DNA from: Peribacillus frigoritolerans_B | GTDB lineage: Bacteria > Bacillota > Bacilli > Bacillales > DSM-1321 | Direction: 5' to 3' | Length of the DNA stretch: 64,000 nucleotides | NCBI RefSeq assembly: GCF_044762665.1 | Contig: NZ_JBIWES010000004.1 | Coordinates: 1-64,000, forward strand | Shown: positions 8,964-18,666 of the stretch, one piece after another | Numbering within the stretch: the stretch's first letter is position 1 | How the letters are laid out: each line of letters starts with the position of its first letter | Position numbers and translations under genes: made by a program | Notes under the pieces: generated by a model | The model's input: the letters and a program-made list of their open reading frames with translations, nothing else | What the model was told of the DNA's origin: nothing | The model's database searches: none

Positions 8964-10118
8964 CTAAAACATTTCTACTATTTCTGCCACTTGATTTTCT
9001 TCCTCTCCCCAAATGCTGTCATATACGATGTCGACCAATGTAGCCCTAGTGACAATTCCGACCAAATGTTTATTCTGGTCAACTACAGGCACATATTTGA
9101 AACCTCGTTTTAAAATCTTTTGAACGGAATCCCGGATTAAAGTATCCTGTTTCACTGAATAGACATCAGTATTGATGACTTCGCTGATAAATTTTGCTTT
9201 TTTTCGGTATTCACTGATCGTTTCAACATCTACGAACCCTTTCAAAACATTATGCTCATCGACCACAAGTAAAGAATCGACCCTTTTCTCGCGCATTATC
9301 GCAATAGCATCGGTAAGGGATTTTTCCTCTGTAATGGATATTGGATTTCGACTCATGATTTGTTCAACCAACTCAACATTGGGTCTTGTTTGAAGCAAAC
9401 GATCTTTGCCGATGAATTCTTCAACAAACTCATTGGCTGGGTTTCTGAGGATTTCATCCGGTGTTCCCACTTGGACGATTTCACCAGCCTTTAAGATGAC
9501 GATCTTGTCGGCTAGCTTAATCGCTTCATCCATATCATGCGTAACAAAAACGATTGTTTTATCAAGTGTGCGCTGCAGATTTTTAAATTCCTCCTGAAGG
9601 GCATCGCGGGTGATTGGATCTAGTGCGCCAAAAGGTTCATCCATTAAAATGAGTGGAGGATTGGAAGCGAGTGCTCTGAGAACGCCTATCCTTTGTTGCT
9701 GCCCGCCACTTAATTCGTAGGGATACCTTTCCAGGTATTCGGGTCCCATATCGACAAGCTTAAGCAATTCCAGTGCGCGTTCCTTTTTCTTCTGTTCATT
9801 CCATTTAAGAAGTTTTGGAACGAGGGTGATATTTTCAAGAATAGTCATATGAGGGAAAAGTCCGATTTGCTGGATAACGTACCCGATCTGTCTTCTTAGC
9901 TCAACTGGGTCTTTATCCAAAATATTTTCTCCATTAATAAGTATCTTCCCTTCAGATGGTTCGATAAGACGGTTAATCATTTTCATTGTTGTTGTCTTTC
10001 CACATCCACTCGGACCAATGAAGCAAATGAACTCCCCTTTTTTAATATCCAATGATATATTTTTTACAGCTTTCTTTCCTCCCTTATAGATTTTCGATAC
10101 ATTTTCGATTTTTAACAT
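8964..10118 (-). CDS. opuCA: Osmoprotectant ABC transporter ATPase with CBS domains (OpuCA-like)
   Basis: The energising ATPase of the importer. Walker A is GPSGCGKTT, the signature motif LSGGQQQRIGVLRAL and Walker B LILMDEP. The C-terminal third carries two CBS domains (about residues 250-370), which in OpuCA/OpuA ATPases sense ionic strength or nucleotide. The start is taken at ATG 10118, because GGAGGTG sits at ideal spacing. The frame is open further upstream but without a ribosome site. The protein has 384 aa and is the first gene of a four-gene operon with a SigB-type promoter upstream. Confidence 0.93.
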   Translation of the reverse strand: MLKIENVSKIYKGGKKAVKNISLDIKKGEFICFIGPSGCGKTTTMKMINRLIEPSEGKILINGENILDKDPVELRRQIGYVIQQIGLFPHMTILENITLVPKLLKWNEQKKKERALELLKLVDMGPEYLERYPYELSGGQQQRIGVLRALASNPPLILMDEPFGALDPITRDALQEEFKNLQRTLDKTIVFVTHDMDEAIKLADKIVILKAGEIVQVGTPDEILRNPANEFVEEFIGKDRLLQTRPNVELVEQIMSRNPISITEEKSLTDAIAIMREKRVDSLLVVDEHNVLKGFVDVETISEYRKKAKFISEVINTDVYSVKQDTLIRDSVQKILKRGFKYVPVVDQNKHLVGIVTRATLVDIVYDSIWGEEENQVAEIVEMF

Positions 10119-10192
10119 AAAAAGCACCTCCATCATTCGCATACAATTACAAATTTTACAAAAATATTAATTTTTCATTTGCACAGTCTCTT

Positions 10193-10218
10193 GTACCCAT
10201 AAGGTAAACTGTATAAAC
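10193..10218 (-). promoter_or_regulatory. Putative SigB-type promoter of the opuC-like operon
   Basis: On the minus strand GTTTAT, 14 nt, then GGGTAC match the SigB consensus (GTTTAA, 12-15 nt, GGGWAW) with one mismatch in each element. It lies about 75 nt upstream of the opuCA-like start. Stress-sigma control of osmolyte uptake genes is known in Bacillus (opuD, opuE). Confidence 0.5.
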
Positions 10219-10264
10219 ATTTTTTTATAAAAACTAGTTCATTGTATTTATTTTGAAAAAATGG

Positions 10265-10297
10265 TAAAAAAACCGCCCCGTTTTAACTGAGGCAGTT
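10265..10297 (-). terminator. Terminator of the acyl-CoA dehydrogenase gene
   Basis: On the minus strand AACTGCCTC pairs with GGGGCGGTT, allowing G-U pairs, and is followed by seven T, just past the acyl-CoA dehydrogenase stop. Confidence 0.65.
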
Positions 10298-10323
10298 GAT
10301 AGCTATATAGTATTAAAGATGAA

Positions 10324-11453
10324 TTAAAACCCTATATTTTTAGCAATCAAGGTTTTTATGGTTTCATCTGTCCCTGTAAAGAATGTTGACAAAGGAATGT
10401 CCCAATGACGCCGGGCAATTTTATCGTCACCCATACTACCGTAACCATCATGTAACTGCATGCACTTATCAGATATTCGCTTAGACATCTCCGTTATCCA
10501 TTGTTTAGCCATCGATACTTCAGTTATGATATTCTCCCCAGTCATATGTTTACAGATCAACCCATCAATAAACGTTCTTCCCAGATGAATATCTGTCGCT
10601 ATTTCAGCAATGGTAAACTGTGCATTTTTAAATTTACTTATTTTCTTAACAAACGCTTTTTGTCTTTTTATAAAATTCATCGTTAAGTGAAGCATGTCTT
10701 TCGCTGCCATTAAAGACCTGATTGCACACATTAGTCTTTCCTGCTGCATTTTTTGCATGATATATGAAAGGCCCTTTCCTTCCTCCCCAAGAAGGTTGCC
10801 AACTGGAACTGAAGCATCATCGAAAAATAGTTCAGCTGTGCCTGAGCTTCCCTGTTCTGATTTACTAAGCTTTCTTCCCGGTGATAACCCTGGTGTATCT
10901 TTATCAATGAGCAGTAAACTGATTCCGTCCTTGGGAGAAACAGCATTAAGATCTGTTTTGCATGCTACTATCATGAAGTCAGCTTTAAAGCCATTTGTAA
11001 CAAACGTTTTGGCTCCATTGACAATATAATACCCATCTTTCTTGATGGCTGTGGTTTGAATATCAGCCAATTCCGATCCCATTTCCGGCTCTGTCAATGC
11101 AAAGGCAGAAATCATTTCTCCTGTAATGAACTTTGGTAAATATCTTTGTTTTTGATCTATTGTTCCGAATGAGGCAATATAAGAGGCTACAACGTCAGAA
11201 TGAATTGATATTCCTCCTAAGGCTGATCCAACCATCTCCAATTCCTCTGCCAGCACAACTGAATATCCAAAATCTGCTCCTATTCCACCGAATTCCACTT
11301 CAATCCATGGACATAAAAATCCATTATCTCCTATCTTTTCCCAAAACGAGCAAGGTATTTCCCCCTCTTTTTCCCATTGATCATAAAAGGGGACAGCCTC
11401 CTTGGCGAGAAAATCACGAATTGATTGTTTAAATAATAAATGTTCTTCTGTTA
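10324..11453 (-). pseudogene. Acyl-CoA dehydrogenase, 3' part, split by transposon
   Basis: This part encodes residues 16 to the end of an acyl-CoA dehydrogenase of about 391 aa, a FAD flavoenzyme that oxidises acyl-CoA to enoyl-CoA. Visible family marks are FALTEPEMGSELADIQTTA and YYIVNGAKTFVTNG (FAD/substrate region), HDGYGSMGDDKIARRHWDI and the C-terminal TDETIKTLIAKNI. The catalytic base region near the C-terminus reads FFTGTDE. The frame is open from the transposon junction down; an internal GTG at 11298 could start only a truncated product. The Tn3-family element separates it from its ribosome site and first 17 codons at 21312-21362. Confidence 0.88.
11449..11453. repeat. Target site duplication, left copy
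   Basis: TGTTA abuts the left inverted repeat and is repeated at 21312-21316 next to the right inverted repeat. Five bp is the usual duplication made by Tn3-family elements. Confidence 0.9.
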
Positions 11454-11491
11454 GGCTTTATGACAGGGTTGCTGCTCTAGACCGCAAAGTA
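11454..11491. repeat. Left terminal inverted repeat of the Tn3-family transposon
   Basis: A 38-bp end beginning GGCTT and containing TGACAGGGTT and TAGACCGCAAAGTA, matching the right end at 33 of 38 positions. Thirty-eight bp is the standard length for this family. Confidence 0.9.
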
Positions 11492-11562
11492 TAGTTTTCA
11501 TCCTCTAATAAATAGATTACACTCAAACTAGTAGTTATTCTAAGCTTAGAGGAAGGGTATTT

Positions 11563-14535
11563 ATGAAACGAAATTGGAATGAAGATGAGCTACTAGAACA
11601 CTTTGGAGTAGTACCAATTGAAAGAAAACTGATTGGTAATAAAATAGGGGCAAGTCGTTTAGGATTTACAGTATTATTAAAGTACTTTCAACAAGAGGCT
11701 AGATTTCCGTCTAAGAAACAAGATATTCCTAAAGTGGTAGTTGAATATATAGCGCATCAATTGGAGATTCCTGCAGATCTTTTTGAGGAATACCGTTGGG
11801 GAGCAGAGGAAAGAAATTTTACTTACCATCGAAAACAAATTCGGGAATTCTTCGGTTTTAGAGGACTTACGGCAAAGGACAACGATCTTTTAACAAATTG
11901 GTTAAACGAACAAGTTCGCTTTACACATGATACCGACTATATAAAAAATCAGGCATACAGTCTATTTCGTAAGTGGAAAGTCGAACCTCCTTCAAATGGA
12001 AGTTTAAAGCGAATGATCGATTCTGCCATTGACACTTTTGAAAAGAATTTGTATAAATCGACTTATCAGCAGCTGCCTCCTAGAACTTGTTCTCGATTAG
12101 ATGCATTACTGGAATCTCATGCTGCTGAGGAATCGGAAGAAGGTTTTGAAGAAGAGTTTCATGAGGAAATAGAATCCGATATTTTAACTTTTCGTCAACT
12201 TTTATCTTCTCCTCGTAAACCAAGTGTAAGCACCATGGAAATGGAAGTTAAAAAACTGTTAGCGATTAGGCATCTACACATTCCTCCAAGATTATTTCAT
12301 CATTTGCCTCCGAAATTAGTTAAGAAATATCTACTTCGTGCAGCTACGGAGACCGTAACGGAATTGCGTGCACACCCGGCACCCATTCGCTATACCCTAC
12401 TTGCCATTTTATTTTCGCATCGTCATGGAGAAGTTATTGATTACTTAGCTGATTTATTGGATGAAATTACGCTTAAGTTTGGAAATAAAGCCAAGAATAC
12501 AACTCGAAAGGAAGTAGTAGAAGAATTAGAAAGAATCCAAGGGAAAAATAAACATATTGTCAATTTATTAAAAGCGACCGTAGATCATCCAGAAGGAGTT
12601 ATTCAAGATACTCTATTCCCTATTGTTGGCTCTGATATGATTCAAGATATTATTAAGGACATGACAAAAAATAACCGGGATTACAAAGAAAAAGTATATA
12701 CGAAAATGCACTCTTCTTATCAGGGACATTATCGGAAGTCCCTTTCTAAAATTTTAAAAAACCTTACTTTTCGCTCAAATAATCAATTTCATCAGCCGAT
12801 TATTGAAGCCATCCAACTTATTCGAGAATATGAAGAAAGTGGGCAACGTTATTTTGCTGCTGGAGATGAAGTTCCTATTGAAGCCGTAATTCAGCCCAAA
12901 TGGAAAGATGTCATTATCGAGACAGATAGTAAAGGCATAGAGAGAGTGAATCGAATCAATTATGAAATTGCAGTGATCCAATCACTTCGTACTCGACTTC
13001 GTTGTAAAGAAATTTGGATTGAGGGCGCTGATCGATATCGAAACCCAGATGAAGATCTACCTCAAGATTTTGAAGAGCACAAGGAAGAATATGATGTAGA
13101 GCCTTTTATCGAAGATATTATACAGTTGATGAAAGATAAGCTCCAATTACTAAATCAAGGGTTAGAGGTTCAAAATAACGAAAAAGTCGCGATTACTACT
13201 AGAAATAACAAGGGATGGATTCGAGTCACTCCACTTGAAAAGCAATCCGAACCCCCACATGTGACTAGGATAAAACAGGAGATTAAGAACCGTTGGTCCG
13301 ACATCAACCTATTGGATTTACTAAAAGAAACAGATTTTCACACGGAGTTTACCAAGCACTTTAAGACTACAGCCGATCGTGAGATTTTAGATCGAGAAAC
13401 CATCCAGCGACGGCTTCTTTTAAGTTTATTTGGATTAGGAACGAACACAGGTTTAAAAGCCGTTTCAGCTGGAAACCACCTAGATAGTTATCGGGAACTT
13501 CGGTATATACGCCAAAAATTTATTCATAAAGATCATTTACGAAAAGCCAATGCAGAGGTTACCAATCATATTATCTACCATCGACAGAAAGAAGTATGGG
13601 GAGAAGCTACTACTGCATGTGCTTCCGATTCAAAACATTTTGGATCTTGGGATCAGAACCTGCTTTCCGAATGGCATCCTCGTTATAAGAGGCAGGGGGT
13701 CATGATCTATTGGCATACAGATCGAAAATCGGCATGTATTTATTCTCAGCTTAAGTCCTGTCTTTCTTCCGAAGTGGCTGCGATGATAGAAGGGGTCCTT
13801 CGTCACTGCACAGATATGGAAATCGATCGAAATTATGTCGATACACACGGACAAAGTGTGGTTGCTTTTGCTTTTTGTCATCTGCTTGGTTTTAAACTGA
13901 TGCCACGCTTCAAAAATATAGGTTCTCAAAAGTTATATCGTCCAGAAGCTGGCATGAATGAGGAATATCCTCACCTGCAACCGGTTCTTAGTAGACCGAT
14001 TAATTGGGATCTTATCCGTCAACAGTATGAACAAATCATTAAGTATGCAACTGCCTTACGATTGGGAACCGCATCAGCAGAAGCCATTTTAAAGCGATTT
14101 ACTAGGGATACGAAACATCCAACCTATCTGGCTTTATGTGAATTAGGGAAAGCCATTAAAACGATCTTTTTATGTGATTATTTACACTATGAGGAGATTC
14201 GTAGAGAAATCCATGAAGGATTAAATACAGTAGAACAATGGAACTCCGTCAATACCTATATTTTTTATGGAAAAAACAGTGAAATGCGTTCCAATGCTAT
14301 AGAAGATCAAGAGGTAGCTGCCTTATCGCTTCAATTGCTGCAAAATTGCTTAGTCTATATTAATACCTTAATGGTACAAGAAGTACTATATGACAACAAT
14401 CGATATTGGTTGAAGAAAATGATCCCGGAAGATTTTAGAGGATTAACACCTTTATTTTATCATCACGTCAATCCATATGGAACTTTTGAACTCGATATGG
14501 ATCAGCGAATACCTATTAAGTTGAAAGTGTCATAG
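11563..14535 (+). CDS. tnpA: Tn3-family transposase TnpA
   Basis: A 990-aa replicative transposase that forms the cointegrate. The N-terminal DUF4158-type end-binding region covers about residues 1-170, and the Tn3 DDE core about 580-970. Candidate catalytic residues are Asp689 in CASDSKHFGSWD, Asp760 in YVDTHGQSVV and Glu891 in GLNTVEQWN. The ATG at 11563 follows AGAGGAAGGG. The length is that of intact Tn3-family transposases, with no frameshift, so the element may be active. It ends at a strong terminator before the cargo. Confidence 0.95.
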   Translation: MKRNWNEDELLEHFGVVPIERKLIGNKIGASRLGFTVLLKYFQQEARFPSKKQDIPKVVVEYIAHQLEIPADLFEEYRWGAEERNFTYHRKQIREFFGFRGLTAKDNDLLTNWLNEQVRFTHDTDYIKNQAYSLFRKWKVEPPSNGSLKRMIDSAIDTFEKNLYKSTYQQLPPRTCSRLDALLESHAAEESEEGFEEEFHEEIESDILTFRQLLSSPRKPSVSTMEMEVKKLLAIRHLHIPPRLFHHLPPKLVKKYLLRAATETVTELRAHPAPIRYTLLAILFSHRHGEVIDYLADLLDEITLKFGNKAKNTTRKEVVEELERIQGKNKHIVNLLKATVDHPEGVIQDTLFPIVGSDMIQDIIKDMTKNNRDYKEKVYTKMHSSYQGHYRKSLSKILKNLTFRSNNQFHQPIIEAIQLIREYEESGQRYFAAGDEVPIEAVIQPKWKDVIIETDSKGIERVNRINYEIAVIQSLRTRLRCKEIWIEGADRYRNPDEDLPQDFEEHKEEYDVEPFIEDIIQLMKDKLQLLNQGLEVQNNEKVAITTRNNKGWIRVTPLEKQSEPPHVTRIKQEIKNRWSDINLLDLLKETDFHTEFTKHFKTTADREILDRETIQRRLLLSLFGLGTNTGLKAVSAGNHLDSYRELRYIRQKFIHKDHLRKANAEVTNHIIYHRQKEVWGEATTACASDSKHFGSWDQNLLSEWHPRYKRQGVMIYWHTDRKSACIYSQLKSCLSSEVAAMIEGVLRHCTDMEIDRNYVDTHGQSVVAFAFCHLLGFKLMPRFKNIGSQKLYRPEAGMNEEYPHLQPVLSRPINWDLIRQQYEQIIKYATALRLGTASAEAILKRFTRDTKHPTYLALCELGKAIKTIFLCDYLHYEEIRREIHEGLNTVEQWNSVNTYIFYGKNSEMRSNAIEDQEVAALSLQLLQNCLVYINTLMVQEVLYDNNRYWLKKMIPEDFRGLTPLFYHHVNPYGTFELDMDQRIPIKLKVS

Positions 14536-14558
14536 TTTTCATCATTTTGATTGGAGAG

Positions 14559-14591
14559 AAAACCAGCTAATATCAGATATTAGCTGGTTTT
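14559..14591. terminator. Strong terminator after tnpA
   Basis: A perfect 15-bp stem (AAAACCAGCTAATAT and its complement) with a 3-nt loop. It separates tnpA from the convergent sensor kinase gene. Confidence 0.75.
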
Positions 14592-14658
14592 CTGTAATGA
14601 ACAAGAGCTCAATCATTCCTTCGGAAAAGCGCCCTATATAATGTGTATACATTTGCAA

Positions 14659-15981
14659 TTAGTCAATTGAAAGCTTATTTAGAAGGGTTACAATGAAGGT
14701 TGTACCGTTTCCATACTCACTAACAATTTGAATGGTACCATGATGCAGAGCTACTATTTGTTGCACGATTGTTAGCCCTAGTCCATTTCCTTTAACGGCT
14801 GCATCGCGTCCTTGGTCAATCTTATAAAAAGGGGTGAAAATAAGTTTTTGCTCATCCTCTGGTATGCCAGGGCCAAGATCCTGAATGAAGACTTCAACCT
14901 TATCCCTATTTACTTTCTTCACACGCACATATATTTCACCGTTTTCAGGAGAAAATTTAATAGCATTGCTAATAAGATTCACCCAAACCTGTTGTAATAA
15001 ATTCTTATCGGCTTCTATAAAAAAGTGTTCCATATCAAGTGAAATATTTAAGTTTTTCGTAGACCATTGAGGCTCTTGGGTAATCAATACTTTGCGAATT
15101 TGTTCATCAATGGAAAACGTTGAAAGTACGAGTTGATATTGCCCATGCTGCAAATGAGATAATCTTAAAATATCTTTACTGAGATAGGATAACCGCTCAC
15201 TTTCACTTCTAATAATGGATAAGTAACGTTTTCGCTGTTCCTCTGTAAGCTGCTTGTGCTGAAGTGCCTTGGTAAAACCTAAAATTGATGTAATAGGGGT
15301 TTGAAATTCATGGGATACGTTCGATACAAAATCCTCTCGCATCTTAACAAGTAGGCTTAATTCCTCTGCCATTTCGATAAAGCTTTCTGTAAGCTGGCCA
15401 ATTTCGTCTTTTCGCTTTGTTTGATAAGTTGCATCAAAATTCCCTTGTGCAAGTTGTTTTGTTGCTTCTGTTAACTTTTTAACGGGATAGACAATGCTTT
15501 TTGTGATAATAAGTATAATGATGGTTCCTATTAATATGGCAATCCAAGTGATGGTGGAAAGGGATTCAAATAACATTGACATTTCAAATTCCTTTTTCTT
15601 AATAATTAATGCTCCTTTCTCACCTTCAATTGTTATAGGCAGTCCAATATACATATCAGGCCCTGGTGTTAGGTTGTAAATTTCTTTACCAGAATAAATT
15701 TTTTCCAATTCATCTTTAGGAATCTTATTTGAACTCTTTCCGTATTGAATGAAATCAATTTGGTAGCGATAAATCAATTGAATATTTTCTTTTATTTCAT
15801 TGAAGGTTGCATATTGTAATTGCGCTTCAATCGATTGTGTTACATCAGATATTTCATCCTTTATAACTTCTTCGAAACGATTTTTATAAAAATGCGAAGT
15901 TACTGACAATGCGATGAGAAAGCTTAGGACAACAATTCCAACAAATGTAACGGCAAGTCTAACGTATAAGCTTTTAAACAT
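14659..15981 (-). CDS. Sensor histidine kinase of the transposon cargo
   Basis: A 440-aa membrane sensor kinase. It has TM1 at about 10-29, an extracytoplasmic loop of about 110 residues, TM2 at about 142-161, HAMP at 162-213, the phospho-accepting His224 in SHEFQTP, the N-box NLISNAIKF, and the G-boxes DLGPGIPEDE and GNGLGLTIV. The start is the ATG at 15981, which overlaps the response regulator stop by 8 nt, so the two are translationally coupled. The longer frame has no ribosome site. The signal is unknown. Its place in the transposon suggests it controls the cargo operon. Confidence 0.92.
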   Translation of the reverse strand: MFKSLYVRLAVTFVGIVVLSFLIALSVTSHFYKNRFEEVIKDEISDVTQSIEAQLQYATFNEIKENIQLIYRYQIDFIQYGKSSNKIPKDELEKIYSGKEIYNLTPGPDMYIGLPITIEGEKGALIIKKKEFEMSMLFESLSTITWIAILIGTIIILIITKSIVYPVKKLTEATKQLAQGNFDATYQTKRKDEIGQLTESFIEMAEELSLLVKMREDFVSNVSHEFQTPITSILGFTKALQHKQLTEEQRKRYLSIIRSESERLSYLSKDILRLSHLQHGQYQLVLSTFSIDEQIRKVLITQEPQWSTKNLNISLDMEHFFIEADKNLLQQVWVNLISNAIKFSPENGEIYVRVKKVNRDKVEVFIQDLGPGIPEDEQKLIFTPFYKIDQGRDAAVKGNGLGLTIVQQIVALHHGTIQIVSEYGNGTTFIVTLLNKLSID

Positions 15982-16654
15982 CCTGTACCTCAATTCGATA
16001 ACCAATTCCCCTGAGTGTGACGATTTGCATAGCCGTATCATAAGGTTCTAAACGTTGTCTTAGCTTGCGAATATGAACATCTATAGTTCGGTCGACTCCC
16101 ATAAAATCCATACCCCAGATCTTTTCGAGCAGCACTTCACGAGTAAATACTTGGCCTGAATAACTACCCAACAAGAAAAGAATTTCAAACTCTTTTAGAG
16201 GTAAGATTTCTTTCTCACCAGTCGGGTATGTGATTTCATAAGTGGTTCGGTCTAATGAGATTTTGCCTATCGGTAATGTTTGACCTGTATGGATACTCGC
16301 TCTTTTTAATAGTGCTTTAACACGAAGGACCATTTCTACTGGGTCAAAGGGCTTTGCTAAATAATCATCCGTACCTACTTGAAATCCTCTAATCCGATCC
16401 TGCGCTTGATCCTTTGCTGTAATCATTAAAATGGGAATATCATGCAGTTTCCGGATTTCTTGGCAGAGTGTGATACCGTCCATTTTAGGCATCATGATAT
16501 CTAATATAATAAGGTCTGCACTATGATTTTCTAAATATTCATACGCTAATTGTCCATTACTTTTCTCAATTACTTCAAAATGTTCATCTTCTAAATACAA
16601 TTTCATTAATTCACGAATGTGCATATCATCATCAACAATCAAAATTTTCACCAA
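15974..16654 (-). CDS. OmpR/PhoB-type response regulator of the transposon cargo
   Basis: A response regulator of about 226 aa with a receiver domain at 1-115. The phospho-acceptor Asp is at about 51-52 in LIILDIMMPKMDG, and the switch Lys is in YLAKPFDP. A C-terminal winged helix follows (EVLLEKIWGMDFMGVDRTIDVHI broken by the loop). AAAGGAGG places the start at TTG 16654 or GTG 16651 rather than the ATG further upstream, which overlaps the ribosome site. It is paired with the sensor kinase. A PhoB-class direct repeat upstream of the VTC gene is a candidate binding site. Confidence 0.92.
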   Translation of the reverse strand: MVKILIVDDDMHIRELMKLYLEDEHFEVIEKSNGQLAYEYLENHSADLIILDIMMPKMDGITLCQEIRKLHDIPILMITAKDQAQDRIRGFQVGTDDYLAKPFDPVEMVLRVKALLKRASIHTGQTLPIGKISLDRTTYEITYPTGEKEILPLKEFEILFLLGSYSGQVFTREVLLEKIWGMDFMGVDRTIDVHIRKLRQRLEPYDTAMQIVTLRGIGYRIEVQDV

Positions 16655-16723
16655 TATTCGTCCTCCTTTGACCATTCTATGCCTACTATTTCTAGGAATT
16701 TATATCCTTGGTTAGTATCTATA

Positions 16724-16766
16724 AAAAAGCGATGTAATTGTACTATTGTACAAAACATCGCTTTTT
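16724..16766. terminator. Terminator between cotH-like operon and regulator genes
   Basis: A stem AAAAAGCGATGT/ACATCGCTTTTT is extended by an inner TAC/GTA pairing. It has T-runs on both strands and separates the CotH operon from the two-component genes, so these are independent transcripts. Confidence 0.75.
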
Positions 16767-16809
16767 CATACAGGCTTATTTACATACTTAGGTTACAATT
16801 AAAACTTAT

Positions 16810-18609
16810 TTAACGAAAGCCACGACGGTTGAATTTGCTTACACCAAATATGGCAATGAGTAAGATGAGCAGTGAACCTAGAGTCAATGCCAAGTTTCTC
16901 ATGGAAACGGAAGGATCGGCAGTTCCGCCTTTAGCCATTTGCCCTGATGCCATTCCTTTAGCCATTTGGCTTGGATCAAACCCTTCCGGAGGTTTCATTC
17001 CTTCTGGCATCTTACTTGGGTCCATCCCCTCCGGCATCTGGCCTAGTTCGACACCATCGGGTGGCTCCTTCCCCTCGGCCGCCCCGCTTGGATCATCTCC
17101 TTTAGGAGACGTTTGTTTTTGCTCTTCATTTGAAGGCACCGTTCCATTAGCTGCTTCAGCTTCTTCAGAGGCAGGCTTTTTATCAATAACCAACTCACCA
17201 GAAAGCTGCTTTAAGATGGAATCTGAGCGAGCACCAGCAAAGGCAGCCAGGCTCTTTTCACCGCTTACACCTTCTAGGAACTGTTCTGTCGTCCCAAATT
17301 TGGATGGATCCGCTTCTACATACGTTAATATGGTGGCTGACACTTCTTTTGTGATTTTGCTTACATTCTCTTCAGTAAAATATTGGGTTGATAGTTCCTT
17401 TAGATATTTTTCATAAGTGGCTAAATACTCCTTGTTTTTTAAAAGGGCATTCAACAAAGGCCGATCTTCTATAGTTGTACCTGAAACAGGATTAGAAATG
17501 TCAAAGTTAATCGATTCTTCTGACATGATATCTTGATTTGTCATTGCATCCAGCATGTTACCACCTTCAAAGCCTTTAGACGACTTTTGTCCTTCCGGAA
17601 GTTTCATTTCTTCTTTGGACACGTCCATATTACCTAATTTTGAAGGGTCCATTCCTTCTGGCATCTGCATTCCTTTGCTGCCCATTCCGCCCATGGAGAA
17701 TGAACCGAATGCCATATTATAATCCCAAGGGATGATCGAAAATTTCCCGTCCTCCTCATATAGATAATAGTTATGCTTCAACATGCCTTGATAGCTATCC
17801 ATACTGACAAGGGCTGTCGTTGTGGCAAAATAGCGTAACATGTTATCTACATCGATATACTCTTCTATGTCACCACCATTATTAATTACATCAATCATGT
17901 CCAGAATATTGGATTGATCGATATTGGATTCGTTTGTTTTTGGATTAAGACCTGAGTAATCATCAATGTCAGAGCTTATATATTTCAAATCACTTCCAGT
18001 TCCATCCGGCTTAAACAAAAAGCCGTCATTGCTTCCGTAATTTTTTGCAAGGAAGGTCTCATCAACCGCTTCGACTCCCAGCATCAAGCCATAATCCTCG
18101 CCATTGACCGTGACATTCATATAAGAATGCTCCGGAGTGGAAAGTCCCATTGATTCCAGAATTTCATAAGATACATACTCTTTCATCTGGGTTGTATCAC
18201 TAAAATTGTTATTTAAATTCAGTTTTTTTAATCCATAAATGCTTTGTGAACTATCGTAATAGTCAAAATCTAGTTTTAAACTAAAACGCTTTGAATCACT
18301 CGAAGCCACCGACGTTAGAGAGGAATTGCCTTTTGTCCTAATCCCTATATTATTAATTCGCTTTCCATTTACAGTTACTGTTGCTTCCTTAATTTCCTCA
18401 GCCGTAGGGTTTTCCATCATACCTGCCCAATCTTTTTCATCTATTTCAATATTGATAGTAGTGACTTTTTTTTCATTAAATAGCTTTGTTTCATAGGAAA
18501 ATTCATCATGTTTGGCTTCAACATTTAGATTCGGCAGGACCATGAGGACGATTAAAAAAAGAGTGATTAAGCAAGCCATTATTGAGTATACAAATTTATT
18601 ACTTATCAT
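16810..18609 (-). CDS. CotH-family secreted kinase, transposon cargo
   Basis: A 599-aa CotH-type protein kinase, the family whose founder phosphorylates spore coat proteins. An N-terminal signal or anchor segment lies at about 8-30. The kinase core covers about 45-440. Candidate ATP-binding Lys112 is in FSLKLDF, and acidic residues lie in SMDSYQG and the metal-binding IIPWDYNMAFG (Asp296). A Pro/Gly/Met/Lys-rich repetitive linker follows at about 500-565 (MPEGMDPSK repeats), then a C-terminal helix at about 573-592 and a basic end FNRRGFR. The kinase domain should therefore sit outside the membrane, tethered at its C-terminus. It is the third gene of an operon after the VTC and DUF4956 genes. 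Confidence 0.88.
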   Translation of the reverse strand: MISNKFVYSIMACLITLFLIVLMVLPNLNVEAKHDEFSYETKLFNEKKVTTINIEIDEKDWAGMMENPTAEEIKEATVTVNGKRINNIGIRTKGNSSLTSVASSDSKRFSLKLDFDYYDSSQSIYGLKKLNLNNNFSDTTQMKEYVSYEILESMGLSTPEHSYMNVTVNGEDYGLMLGVEAVDETFLAKNYGSNDGFLFKPDGTGSDLKYISSDIDDYSGLNPKTNESNIDQSNILDMIDVINNGGDIEEYIDVDNMLRYFATTTALVSMDSYQGMLKHNYYLYEEDGKFSIIPWDYNMAFGSFSMGGMGSKGMQMPEGMDPSKLGNMDVSKEEMKLPEGQKSSKGFEGGNMLDAMTNQDIMSEESINFDISNPVSGTTIEDRPLLNALLKNKEYLATYEKYLKELSTQYFTEENVSKITKEVSATILTYVEADPSKFGTTEQFLEGVSGEKSLAAFAGARSDSILKQLSGELVIDKKPASEEAEAANGTVPSNEEQKQTSPKGDDPSGAAEGKEPPDGVELGQMPEGMDPSKMPEGMKPPEGFDPSQMAKGMASGQMAKGGTADPSVSMRNLALTLGSLLILLIAIFGVSKFNRRGFR

Positions 18610-18666
18610 CTATTGCACTCCTTTTAAAAATAGGAAACCCGCCGAAACAGATTTCCTAATACTGCG

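Noticed and set aside
14659..16654. Considered vancomycin-type resistance because of a Tn3-family element with a two-component system
   Set aside because: No vanH, vanA/B, vanX or other D-Ala ligase genes are present; the cargo is CotH/DUF4956/VTC.
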